This document shows positions 1 through 8,600 of a DNA stretch of 19,085 nucleotides, one piece after another; the first letter of the stretch is position 1; each line of letters starts with the position of its first letter. The notes under the pieces were generated by a model. The model was not told the DNA's origin. It saw only the letters and a list, made by a program, of their open reading frames with translations, and searched no databases. Source of the stretch: an uncultured Cellvibrio sp. (lineage in GTDB: Bacteria; Pseudomonadota; Gammaproteobacteria; Pseudomonadales; Cellvibrionaceae); NCBI GenBank assembly GCA_946481095.1, contig CAMLML010000085.1, forward strand, positions 1-19,085, read 5' to 3'. Both the position numbers and the translations under genes were made by a program.

Positions 1-40
1 CCAGGCGAGGGGTTGTCGCAGAGGCTTTAAAGCTACTCAT
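1..40 (-). CDS. 5' end of an unidentified gene (partial)
   Basis: On the minus strand an ATG at 40..38 opens a frame reading MSSFKASATTPRL to the window edge. A purine-rich GAGGAAG lies about 5 nt upstream of the ATG and makes a convincing ribosome binding site. Only 13 residues are visible, too few to name a product. It lies downstream of, and in the same orientation as, the membrane-anchored AraC-type regulator, with a 506-bp AT-rich leader between them. That layout would fit a regulated target gene, but this is inference. Confidence 0.5.
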   Translation of the reverse strand, partial: MSSFKASATTPRL

Positions 41-546
41 AGTGTCTTCCTCGGATTAATGCCGATTTTGCACGGCTGTTATTGTTAAAAACTAAAACAA
101 CGGCAACCAGAGCGGACTCTGGATTCAATCACACACTCAACTTTCTGAAGCAAACGGCTGAAGCAAAACTGGACAGATAGAGTACATTTAATTTTTATTT
201 ATAAAATATTATTTTATATATGAAAAATATTTTTCCAAGCACAAACTTGAATTCTGCTAATGGATTCTTATAAAAAGCGAATTTGATCACAAAACACAGA
301 GGGTAAATTTATCCACGACTTGGCACATAAAACAACGAAAGGCAGGCAAGAACCCGGATAACAAAAGAACGTAATAAGCCCAAACAGCATTTATTATTTT
401 TGTGAAACAGCTCGGTTTATGTTCAGGTATTGCTTGGGATCTTATGGAGTAGAATGATTTGCAGGTATAGTTTTTCCTAAAATTGCTATCAGAATGCAGA
501 AAGTTTCATTATTTTTTGTTTAAGTTTTATCTTTGACAGGCAGCAA
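41..546. other. Long intergenic region upstream of the partial gene at 1-40
   Basis: No convincing gene was found in these 506 bases. They hold a direct repeat of CTGAAGCAAA at 145-154 and 158-167 (13-bp period). A very AT-rich block at about 185-236 contains two perfect inverted repeats: ATAAAATA-T-TATTTTAT at 201-217 and GAAAAATATTTTTC at 222-235. The region separates the end of the AraC-type regulator from the start of the minus-strand gene at 1-40, so it probably carries that gene's promoter and control sites. No clear -35/-10 pair could be assigned. Confidence 0.5.
145..167. repeat. Direct repeat pair, 10-bp unit
   Basis: CTGAAGCAAA occurs at 145-154 and again at 158-167, separated by CGG (13-bp period). 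It lies about 105-127 bp upstream of the minus-strand start at 40. It could be a tandem half-site pair for a regulator such as the neighbouring AraC-type protein. The repeat is seen; the role is inferred. Confidence 0.4.
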
Positions 547-1698
547 TCACTTGTCACAAAGGCTTTTAAATGTCTTGGGTGTGCATCCATATTCTTCCTT
601 GAAAAGCTTGTTGAAGTAGGACACATTTTTGTAACCAACTGAATAGGCGATTTCAGCGACATTGGCGTCCTCTTTTTCAGCCAGCAGGCGTGCGGCTTCA
701 GTAAGCCGTAACTTATTCAGGTAAGTTGAAAAAGTAAAACCCAGTTCAGATTTCAATATGTCATTAATCTTGGTTCGGCTCACGCCAATTCTGGATACCA
801 TAGTATCCAGATCCAAATCGGCGTTGGCATATTCAGTACCCATAAAGCCCAGAATGGCTGATTTCTCTTTATCCCGATGGGGTTCAACGGAGAGTTGTTG
901 GTAAGCAACCAATGGGCGATCCCGCTGGAGTTTATCTTTCAAATTGCTGATTAACGCCTGAGTGTGCTGCCTGAAAAACCAGACGGCATAAGTACCCCAG
1001 AGCAAAATCATAAATACGCCCCAAAAATACAGATAGCGCCAATCGCGTCCATGTAAAGTGATTTCGTCCAATTGAACTTCAGAGTTTGTTTCTCTCGGGC
1101 TTTGAAATGTAGTCCCAAATGCAACTCTGGGAACTTTATTTAATATGTAAGTTTGTTCCGACAAATCCAGTTTGAACATGGCAATCCACCAGTCCGGTGT
1201 TTCGAGACGGGTTAAATCTATCTCGATTTGAGTCCAGTTTTCGTTGCAAGAAAAAAACGTAGCAGGTCCACGATAAGTTAAAAAATCACCGGGGATGGAG
1301 ACTTTTTCATCGAATGTCAGCACACCGAATGTCAGGGTGTTGGCCGGTGAGCATTTACTGCTGAATGAAATACTGTTGTATTGTGACAAATCGATCAGAA
1401 TATTTTTATTTTCTTTATCTATGAATGACAAGGCGACTGATGCAAAAGGGTATTCGGCCTTTTTCAGTATAGTGAAGTCAAAACTCAAACTGAATTTGTC
1501 ATCTTTGAGTTTGATGGTGGACAGTCCACCCTGAATAGCATCAGAGCTGGGTTCTGCTTTCCATAAAAACTCACTTTTTTCTGCGGGCAACAAAGGAACA
1601 TGAAGATAAGTGCGGTCAATACACAAATAACTCACAAGGCAACTTAGCGCAATTAAACCCAATAAACTTATCAGTGCTTTCTTATAAAAATTCTGCAT
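547..1698 (-). CDS. Membrane-anchored AraC-family transcriptional regulator with extracytoplasmic sugar-binding-like domain
   Basis: One-component transmembrane regulator. From the ATG at 1698 the protein has 383 residues. A hydrophobic segment at about 7-26 is followed by an extracytoplasmic region of roughly 195 residues, a second membrane segment at about 222-242 (many W/F/L residues), and a C-terminal AraC/XylS DNA-binding domain at about 279-380. That domain has two helix-turn-helix units, the second reading VAEIAYSVGYKNVSYFNKLF followed by the conserved GCTPKTF. The ectodomain has a beta-rich pattern ending in a D-E-I-x-L-x-G strand, reminiscent of CIA30/CBM-type carbohydrate-binding folds. 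This suggests a ligand is sensed outside and DNA bound inside. A TTG 18 nt upstream (1716) gives a longer frame, but neither start has a strong ribosome binding site; the ATG is preferred. It lies 65 bp after kdpE on the same strand. The regulator class is secure; ligand and targets are not known. Confidence 0.85.
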   Translation of the reverse strand: MQNFYKKALISLLGLIALSCLVSYLCIDRTYLHVPLLPAEKSEFLWKAEPSSDAIQGGLSTIKLKDDKFSLSFDFTILKKAEYPFASVALSFIDKENKNILIDLSQYNSISFSSKCSPANTLTFGVLTFDEKVSIPGDFLTYRGPATFFSCNENWTQIEIDLTRLETPDWWIAMFKLDLSEQTYILNKVPRVAFGTTFQSPRETNSEVQLDEITLHGRDWRYLYFWGVFMILLWGTYAVWFFRQHTQALISNLKDKLQRDRPLVAYQQLSVEPHRDKEKSAILGFMGTEYANADLDLDTMVSRIGVSRTKINDILKSELGFTFSTYLNKLRLTEAARLLAEKEDANVAEIAYSVGYKNVSYFNKLFKEEYGCTPKTFKSLCDK

Positions 1699-1743
1699 TT
1701 GATCCGACACCGGCAATGAATGCCGTAATCATCCCTATTTTGC

Positions 1744-1769
1744 ATCAATTAATCAATTGCCAATCAATT
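1744..1769. repeat. Three short repeats of ATCAATT before the AraC-type gene
   Basis: ATCAATT occurs at 1744-1750 and, as AATCAATT, at 1751-1758 and 1762-1769. The last copy overlaps the kdpE stop codon. On the minus strand they lie about 50-70 bp upstream of the AraC-type start. They could be autoregulatory sites or simple AT-rich sequence; the length is too short to be sure. Confidence 0.25.
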
Positions 1770-2453
1770 CCCCAAATCGGGCAGAAAGCGATAACCTACA
1801 CCGGGTTCTGTTTCTATGTAGCGGGGGTTGGTGGGATCATCACCTAACTTGGTTCGTAAACGGGCAATAAAAATGCGCAGGTAGTGCGTGTCTTCTACGT
1901 GGGTGCGGCCCCAGATCTCACGGAGCAACTGTTGTTGGGTGATAAGTCGGCCTGCGTTGTTGATCAATCGCTTCAATAATTCAAATTCTTTGCGGGATAA
2001 TTTAATTTGCTCGCCATCAACCTGTAAACGACGTTCCTGTAAATCAATATTGACCCGTTCATCCTGAAAAAACATGACTGATTGCACGCTGGGGCCAAAG
2101 GCTTTTAACAAGCCGCGAATTCTTGCCAGTAACTCCTGAATGCCAAAAGGTTTAACAACATAATCGTTTGCACCTGCATCCAATGCTTTTACAATTTCTG
2201 CTTCGGAATTTCGAACTGACAAAATAATAATCGGTTGATGATAAAAATCGCGCAGTTTTTGCAACACAACCTGGCCATCAAGATCAGGTAAACCCAAATC
2301 CAGAATAATTAAATCCGGATTCAATTCGGCTGCCAATGCCAATCCCGAACGGCCTTCAGCAGATTCAGAAATCTCGTAGCCCTGGGCAGTAAGACCTATT
2401 TGCAGAAAGCGACGAATCTGTGGCTCGTCGTCAATAATCAATATTTTATTCAT
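1764..2453 (-). CDS. kdpE: KdpE-type response regulator (OmpR family)
   Basis: DNA-binding response regulator of 229 residues, close to the usual KdpE length. The receiver domain (about 1-118) shows the acidic pair D8/D9, the phosphoacceptor D52 in LIILDLGLPD, S79 and K101 in VVKPF. A winged-helix output domain (about 130-226) contains LSRKEFELLKRL, the recognition-helix region with HVEDTHYLRIFIARLRTKL, and the ending PGVGYRFLPD. Overall wording is KdpE-like rather than PhoB- or OmpR-like. A GGAG lies 6-7 nt before the ATG. It sits 68 bp downstream of the KdpD-type kinase and is its obvious partner. In characterised bacteria KdpE activates kdpFABC. No kdpFABC is visible here, and the linked transporter is TrkH, so its target may differ. 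Confidence 0.9.
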   Translation of the reverse strand: MNKILIIDDEPQIRRFLQIGLTAQGYEISESAEGRSGLALAAELNPDLIILDLGLPDLDGQVVLQKLRDFYHQPIIILSVRNSEAEIVKALDAGANDYVVKPFGIQELLARIRGLLKAFGPSVQSVMFFQDERVNIDLQERRLQVDGEQIKLSRKEFELLKRLINNAGRLITQQQLLREIWGRTHVEDTHYLRIFIARLRTKLGDDPTNPRYIETEPGVGYRFLPDLGN

Positions 2454-2521
2454 GCTAACTCCATAATGAAGCTGGAATTATAAAAGGCTAACGGGCAAAG
2501 GTGTGTTATATCACTGTTAAA

Positions 2522-4066
2522 TTATTCATTGCTTGTGGCATCCAGCAGTGGATTGGGAGACTGCTCATCCGGGTTTTCAATAATCGGTAATTCGATGCGC
2601 ACACAACACCCGGGTTGAATGCGATCAAAGCTGCGTTGTGGATTTGCGTGAATACTGACTTTACCGCCATGGGCTGTGATCATCCCCTGGCAAATGGTTA
2701 ATCCCAATCCGCTGCCCGAGCGTCGACGATCCCCTTTTTCTGCTGTGTGAAAGCGTTCAAACACCTTTTCCCTCTCATCTTCTGGAATACCGGGTCCCTG
2801 ATCACAGACTTCAATATAAATATGTTTACCTTCCTGACGGCAATAAACATCAATATTGGCCTTGGGTGGTGAGAATTTAATGGCGTTATCAATAATATTA
2901 AACAAAGCTTGTTCAATAAACGCTGATTGAACATAAAGTGAAGGTAAATTGGTATCTATCGCAACTTTAAGTTCATTTTGCAGCAACAAAGGCTTCAATC
3001 GTTTTTTTACTGCACTGATGATTTCCTCAAATGTTACCCAGCCCCGTTCAAGTTGTAATTGTCCAAAACCCAATCTCGTCATATCCAACAAATTTTGTGT
3101 GTAACGGTTCAGCCGTTGTGCTTCTTCCAAAACAGTTTGCAACAATTCCTGTGTTTGCTGTTTATCGAGATGTTCACCCAATTCCATGACGGTTGATGTC
3201 GCACCGATCATGGTTGTCAACGGCGTACGAAAATCGTGTGAAACCGATGACAAAAGGGCAGAGCGCAGAAACTCATTTTCTTTGGCGATTTTTTCTTTTT
3301 CAAGATCGGCAGACAATCGCGTTCTTTCCAATGAAATATTGACCTGGTGTAACAACAATAAAAAAATATCTTTTGGCAAGTATTGGATATTGGCAATCGA
3401 GATTTTTAATAATCCAATGACCTGTTTGGAGTTATATAAAAAATACACATCATGCAACTCCTGCAAAGCCGGAATTTCATTGATAGTTTCAGGTGTCAAC
3501 CGCAATTCCAGTAAATCTTCAAGATTGGTTTTACGCAGGTGAGTCAGGCGCCTGATCATAGGATGAGTCGCCCATTTATCGCCTTTGATAATCAGCACAC
3601 AATTTTCTTTCCAAGGCTTCAATGCATCACGCATAGCATCTACAACATCCTGTGTATTTAATGCCTTGGGTAGTTTTTCAAGTAATTCCAGCTCTATGTC
3701 CGTCATCATTTCCCGGACGCGAATTTTCTGCACATTTTGTTTATGTTGGGTGGCGATATAACCCACCAACAATGACACCAATAAAAAAATTATGATCATC
3801 AACAAGTCTTCATTGTGATGAATCATGATGGAGCCATAAGGTTCTGCAAAAAAGAAACTGAATGCAAAAAAACTGGAAAGTGCGTTAATCAGTGCAAGTT
3901 CAAGTGTTACGTTGATGGCAAAAAAAACCACCATAGTTAAATAGAGCAGGGGGAGATTGGCTTTGGGAATAAAACTGGCAATAAAAAAAACAAAAGGCGT
4001 TAAAATCCAGGGTAGTAAAATACCAACGGGGTATGCAAGTTTATACCAGACACCATCCCGATTCAT
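2522..4066 (-). CDS. kdpD: KdpD-type sensor histidine kinase lacking the N-terminal KdpD and Usp domains
   Basis: Inner-membrane sensor kinase of 514 residues. The N terminus carries about four closely spaced membrane helices (about 13-106, DUF4118-like), as in the middle of KdpD. A GAF-like cytoplasmic region (about 125-245) follows, then the dimerisation/phosphoacceptor helix with H277 in SHDFRTPLT. The ATPase domain shows an N box (NIIDNAIKFSP), G1 (DQGPGIP), an F box (FERFH) and G2 (GSGLGLTI). Classical KdpD is about 900 residues because it begins with a Walker-containing KdpD domain and a Usp domain. Both are absent here, and the frame begins just before the membrane helices, only 24 bp after the trkH stop. 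It is therefore a natural short form or an old deletion, not a frameshift. It probably phosphorylates the KdpE encoded next to it. Confidence 0.85.
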   Translation of the reverse strand: MNRDGVWYKLAYPVGILLPWILTPFVFFIASFIPKANLPLLYLTMVVFFAINVTLELALINALSSFFAFSFFFAEPYGSIMIHHNEDLLMIIIFLLVSLLVGYIATQHKQNVQKIRVREMMTDIELELLEKLPKALNTQDVVDAMRDALKPWKENCVLIIKGDKWATHPMIRRLTHLRKTNLEDLLELRLTPETINEIPALQELHDVYFLYNSKQVIGLLKISIANIQYLPKDIFLLLLHQVNISLERTRLSADLEKEKIAKENEFLRSALLSSVSHDFRTPLTTMIGATSTVMELGEHLDKQQTQELLQTVLEEAQRLNRYTQNLLDMTRLGFGQLQLERGWVTFEEIISAVKKRLKPLLLQNELKVAIDTNLPSLYVQSAFIEQALFNIIDNAIKFSPPKANIDVYCRQEGKHIYIEVCDQGPGIPEDEREKVFERFHTAEKGDRRRSGSGLGLTICQGMITAHGGKVSIHANPQRSFDRIQPGCCVRIELPIIENPDEQSPNPLLDATSNE

Positions 4067-4090
4067 TTATGTACCGAATATCAAATTTGA

Positions 4091-5548
4091 TTATGATCGC
4101 CAGAAAACACTGGAAAATAATACAACCAGTGTCAAAAACTCCAGGCGTCCTAACAACATACCGATCGATAAACTCCATTTGGCAAGATCCGGCAAGCTGG
4201 CAAAATTACCTGCCGGTCCAATCACATCGCCCATACCCGGGCCAACATTCATCAAAGCAGTTGCAGCACCGGTAACACAGGTTACAAAATCCAAACCTGT
4301 CAATGCCAAAATAAATGACAAGGCACCAAAGCACATCACAAATAGAAACATATAAGCAACAGATGACGACAAAATTTCCGAGCTGATTAATTTATTATTA
4401 TATCGACGACTGATAATGGCTTTGGGATGGATGGCAGTAATTAATTGCTCTTTCACCAAACCACTGAATATTTGAAAACGAAATATTTTGATACCACCAC
4501 TGGTTGAACCGGAACATCCACCAATAAACGTGCAAAAGAAAAAAACTACCCAGGCTAGCTGTCCCCAGGTTTGATAATCACCTGATGCAAAACCGGTTGT
4601 AGTAATAATTGAAACCAGATTAAAACAAGCCATGGTGATTGCGCGCAATGGATCCATTTGGCCGCTGACAATCAAATGAATGCTAATTACCAGCGTAGTA
4701 ACCAGTATCACTGTCAACAAACCACGTACTTGCGTATCACGCAAAAATAAAAACTTTCTATGCACCATCAAGCGCACAGATAAAACGAAAGGCGCAGCAC
4801 CGGCAATCATGAAAATAATAGCGATCCAATGAATAGCCAAACTGTCAAATTGTGCAAATGAACTGTCAGATGTTGAAAAACCACCGGTTGCTACTGTTGC
4901 CATAGCATGATTAATGGCATTGAACCAATCCATTCCTGCCAACCAATAACTTAAAAAACAAGCAACCGATAAAATTAAATAAACGTAAATAATCATTGTC
5001 ATTAAACTTTGTGCACGCGGTAATGCTTTATCTGACCAATCCGAAGACTCGGTTTTAAACAAACGCATTCCACCTACACGCAAAAAAGGCAAAACGGCAA
5101 TCGCCATACCAATAATACCGACACCACCGATCCAGTTAAGTAATGAGCGCCATAACAAAATATCTTTTGGATATTTTTCAATACCCACCATAGCGCTGGA
5201 GCCTGTGGTCGTGATACCTGACACAGCTTCAAAAAATGCACTGGCCAAATTCAACGGATTTTGCATCAACACAAAAGGCAAAGCAGCGAAAGCTGAAACA
5301 CCCACCCAGGCAAAACTGGTAATCAGGAATATTTGCCTGGGTTGCATTTGCTCCATTGGATATTTTTTACCAATGGCCAAAAAAATGATGCCAATTACAC
5401 TGGTGAATATAGCGGACAACACAAAGGCAACTTGATTGGCACTTTCATACGCAAGCGAAAAGCCAACGGGCAATAACATGAAGAGTGCAAGTAAATTCAG
5501 AATAGCGCCCAAAATCAGCAGGCAAGGGCCAAATAGTTTCATACGCAT
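4091..5548 (-). CDS. trkH: Trk-type potassium uptake protein TrkH
   Basis: Inner-membrane potassium transporter subunit of 485 residues, matching the usual TrkH length of about 483. It is strongly hydrophobic throughout, and the four pore-loop repeats of the SKT superfamily are visible in order: GITTTGSSAMVG, ATVATGGFSTSDSS, IITTTGFASGDYQTWG and ALMNVGPGMGDVIGP. Each carries the selectivity-filter glycine. TrkH normally works with the cytoplasmic NAD-binding subunit TrkA, which is not in this window. Codon 1 is the ATG at 5548, and a second in-frame ATG lies two codons later; no strong ribosome binding site separates them. It starts 71 bp after the phosphorylase-kinase-like gene and is followed within 24 bp by the KdpD-type kinase, so trkH-kdpD-kdpE is a likely operon. 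Confidence 0.93.
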   Translation of the reverse strand: MRMKLFGPCLLILGAILNLLALFMLLPVGFSLAYESANQVAFVLSAIFTSVIGIIFLAIGKKYPMEQMQPRQIFLITSFAWVGVSAFAALPFVLMQNPLNLASAFFEAVSGITTTGSSAMVGIEKYPKDILLWRSLLNWIGGVGIIGMAIAVLPFLRVGGMRLFKTESSDWSDKALPRAQSLMTMIIYVYLILSVACFLSYWLAGMDWFNAINHAMATVATGGFSTSDSSFAQFDSLAIHWIAIIFMIAGAAPFVLSVRLMVHRKFLFLRDTQVRGLLTVILVTTLVISIHLIVSGQMDPLRAITMACFNLVSIITTTGFASGDYQTWGQLAWVVFFFCTFIGGCSGSTSGGIKIFRFQIFSGLVKEQLITAIHPKAIISRRYNNKLISSEILSSSVAYMFLFVMCFGALSFILALTGLDFVTCVTGAATALMNVGPGMGDVIGPAGNFASLPDLAKWSLSIGMLLGRLEFLTLVVLFSSVFWRS

Positions 5549-5619
5549 CCATTGATGATAAAAATGCTGGCCATTTTAAAGGTAAGCATAGTCATCAAAC
5601 CAGAGGCAGGGAGCAAATA

Positions 5620-8600
5620 TCAGGCAACTTTCATCAAATCATCGTAAACAAGGGAGATAAATAAATTCAAAATATGCGGTGATTGTTGCAAGAACACACT
5701 TAAATCGGTTTCCGGATTGCGTTTTGTCATTTTAGGCAAGCTTTGATCAACGTAACGTTTGGCCGCATCAATTACCACATCTTTAAACACCATGGGTCGG
5801 GAGAAATGTATGTTGGGATGTGTAATGCAAAATTGCGTATAGGCATAAAGTGCTTCCACCATGGCCGCCTTGTAATAGGGCGGATAAAGTTGATGCGTCA
5901 TATTGTCAATCAGGTGTGCAAAGTTGACTTCACCTGGCGTCATGGAACTGCGGGTAATCTCGCAATCCAATTTGAATTCTGTGCCGGTCGGGTTACTGAA
6001 AACCAGCGTGTTGCAAAAAGTCAGGCTATGCCAAATATCCTGCAAAAAATTCTTGTCGAAATGGGTAATCAAACCTCGCGCTGTACGCCATTCCAGCCAG
6101 TCGGTATCGTTGGTATCAGACAGCAGTGGGTTCTCATCCACTTTGTTGTCATGATGATGTATTTTGTAAGGCGAAACAAAATTGATTTCCTGAGAAAATA
6201 CATGTTTTCGTGACGACAAAACATTACGGATTTTATTGTAAATTTTGGTCGGCGATTGCAACCCCAGCCACTCCAGTAAACTGACTTCCTCTGCATCACC
6301 TTTATCCATCGCACAGAGCAACATAAAATTACGCAGCTGCACTGAATGCAAGCCATCAAAGAGCGTTGGCTCAGCACGAATCAGAGAGCCTATGGCTGAC
6401 AGTATTTCCTGTACCAATGTACGCTCCAATAAATCGGGAAACAATTGGCGCACACTTTCGAAATAGCTGGTATTGGAAAATGACTGGTCAATTTTGATTT
6501 CGGTATAGTCATTATCACCAACGTTGACCGTTAAATTTCGGGCAGCCAATAAAGTCAAACTGTCGGAAAGATCAATCAAGGTGTAGTTGAATTGGGAAAA
6601 ACAAAACCTTGCCAGCAGCCAATAATTATTTTTTTGCGAACGCACATACACATCGCGAATTAAATCACGCAATGTGATGGATGAGCCATCAATTGATACT
6701 ATGTCACTCATTTTGTGATTTTTTACATAATTGAAAAATTTTCGATAAGTAAAAATATCACTTTCGGTATAAAAATTTTCCAACAAGGCGCGGGCAACTG
6801 GTTCCATTTGTTCCGCTTTTATCGTTTCATCACCGGCATCCGTTGCCAATACATTATTGGTTAATGCATGAACATGAAAGTAGGGAATGGTTAACCTGTT
6901 CACTCGCGATGCACGATAAGCAAGATTGGCAGAGGCATACCCCACATAATCAATTTCAGTACGTAGTTGCAAGTTACGAAGTTTTTGAAACAATAATGCA
7001 GCATTGGGAATTTTATAAAGGCGATGATCCATCATCAAGGTAAATACAGCCACTTCCGAACTGATCCAATTTTTGTAAATAAAATGGATTTCCTGCTCCA
7101 GATTTTGTGATACCCATTGCGCATCATACATGCGGTAATCTTCGCGTTCACTTTGCATCCAGGATAAACACAAATAAATCTTGTTATTGATTTCATAGGT
7201 TTGCGACGTTGCCAAACTTTGTACTCGACGCCTTGGTCTGCCTGTTAATCCCAGTGCACGGTTTTCACCCACATGCGCATAGGTTTCCATCAAGCCTGAA
7301 GCCGATACCACCGCCATGGGTTTAATATCCTGCAAACTTTCTGCAATTACACCATGTTTTGCCAGATGTTGTTTGATCTGATCATTTTCGGTTAACACCA
7401 CCAATGCGATATTGGATTTGATAAATCGGGTAGAGCGTCGGCGCATTTTCAGTGGATCAATATCATCCGTACTCACCAGGCCTTCATCCAATAATAATCC
7501 TGTATAAAATAAACTTTGCGCCCACACCAAAGGCAAATTGTCGTTTGGCACCCGCGCCTGGGAGCGCGGATTTTTCTTTTCCGCTTCAACGTTTTCTTTG
7601 GGCAAATAATAAAGTTCTGGCAGCAACCCAACACCATCAACGTTGACCATCAGCGATTCGAGTTTTTTACGATAATGTTTGGCGGTTGCTTCACTGCCAT
7701 CAAATAAGGCCGTGATATAGAGGTAGGTAAAAAATAACGGCCATTCGGATTCTATATTGGAAAAATTGACCAATTCATTCATGTTGTAATAAATGCGCGA
7801 GCTTTCTTCCAATACAGTTTGATGTCCATCCCATAAAAAACGTTTGCACCCATAATTGCCACCCAATTTTGTCAGCACTGTATCGCGAGTTTGGGTTGCC
7901 AGAGTTTCTTTACCTACTGCAAAAGCGGGAAATCCGATAATACTGAGCAATGCACTGTCAGTTTCCTTGGAGAGAGATTCACGTGGAAGCAAGGACGCAA
8001 GAGTTGTTCTCGCCAGTGAAATTGCATCAGCAATAACATGAATCACACCTCTTTTATCACTGTTTTTTCCAAATAAATTAAATCCATCCAATGCCTGCAA
8101 TGCAGCTTTGGCCATACCAACCGAGCTGGCATTTATTTCTGTTTTACCATTGTTAATTTTATTCCCACGTTCCCAAATTCCATAATCCGGTGTGCGGTAT
8201 GCACTGGAAATGTAATAGACAAGATTTTGCACAAAATCGACTTCGTCCGATGTGCAGATGATGCGTAATCCTGATGCACTCATTTGTGCCAGCATCAATA
8301 AATAAAGTGATGTAGCATCAATTTGCAAATGTCCCCATGCATCATCGGCAACCACGGGCAGGCCGGTTGCTGTGTCATATTTTGCATGTAAGGAATCTTT
8401 ATTTTCGAGAGAGTATTTAAATGCCTCAACTTTGCGTGACTGTCGCATCATAGATTGCAATAAGCCACGCATTAATTTGATAGTTGATTGGCCCAGTTGA
8501 TCCGCTTTGTGGTCATCACCCTGACGTTTAAATGCAATTCCCAATACCCACACCGACATAATTGAATAGACGTTATCCCTTACCCATGCATCTGTGTAAT

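Noticed and set aside
3957..4355. Plus-strand open frame spanning the trkH-kdpD boundary
   Set aside because: It is antisense to two secure genes and gives a low-complexity, basic translation.
5561..5577. AAAATG/CATTTT hairpin upstream of trkH as a terminator
   Set aside because: The stem is six A/T-rich pairs and too weak for reliable termination.
5743..6213. Open frame of 156 codons on the plus strand inside the phosphorylase-kinase-like gene
   Set aside because: It is antisense to a well-supported coding region, and its translation is rich in H, K, R and C without domain pattern or ribosome binding site.
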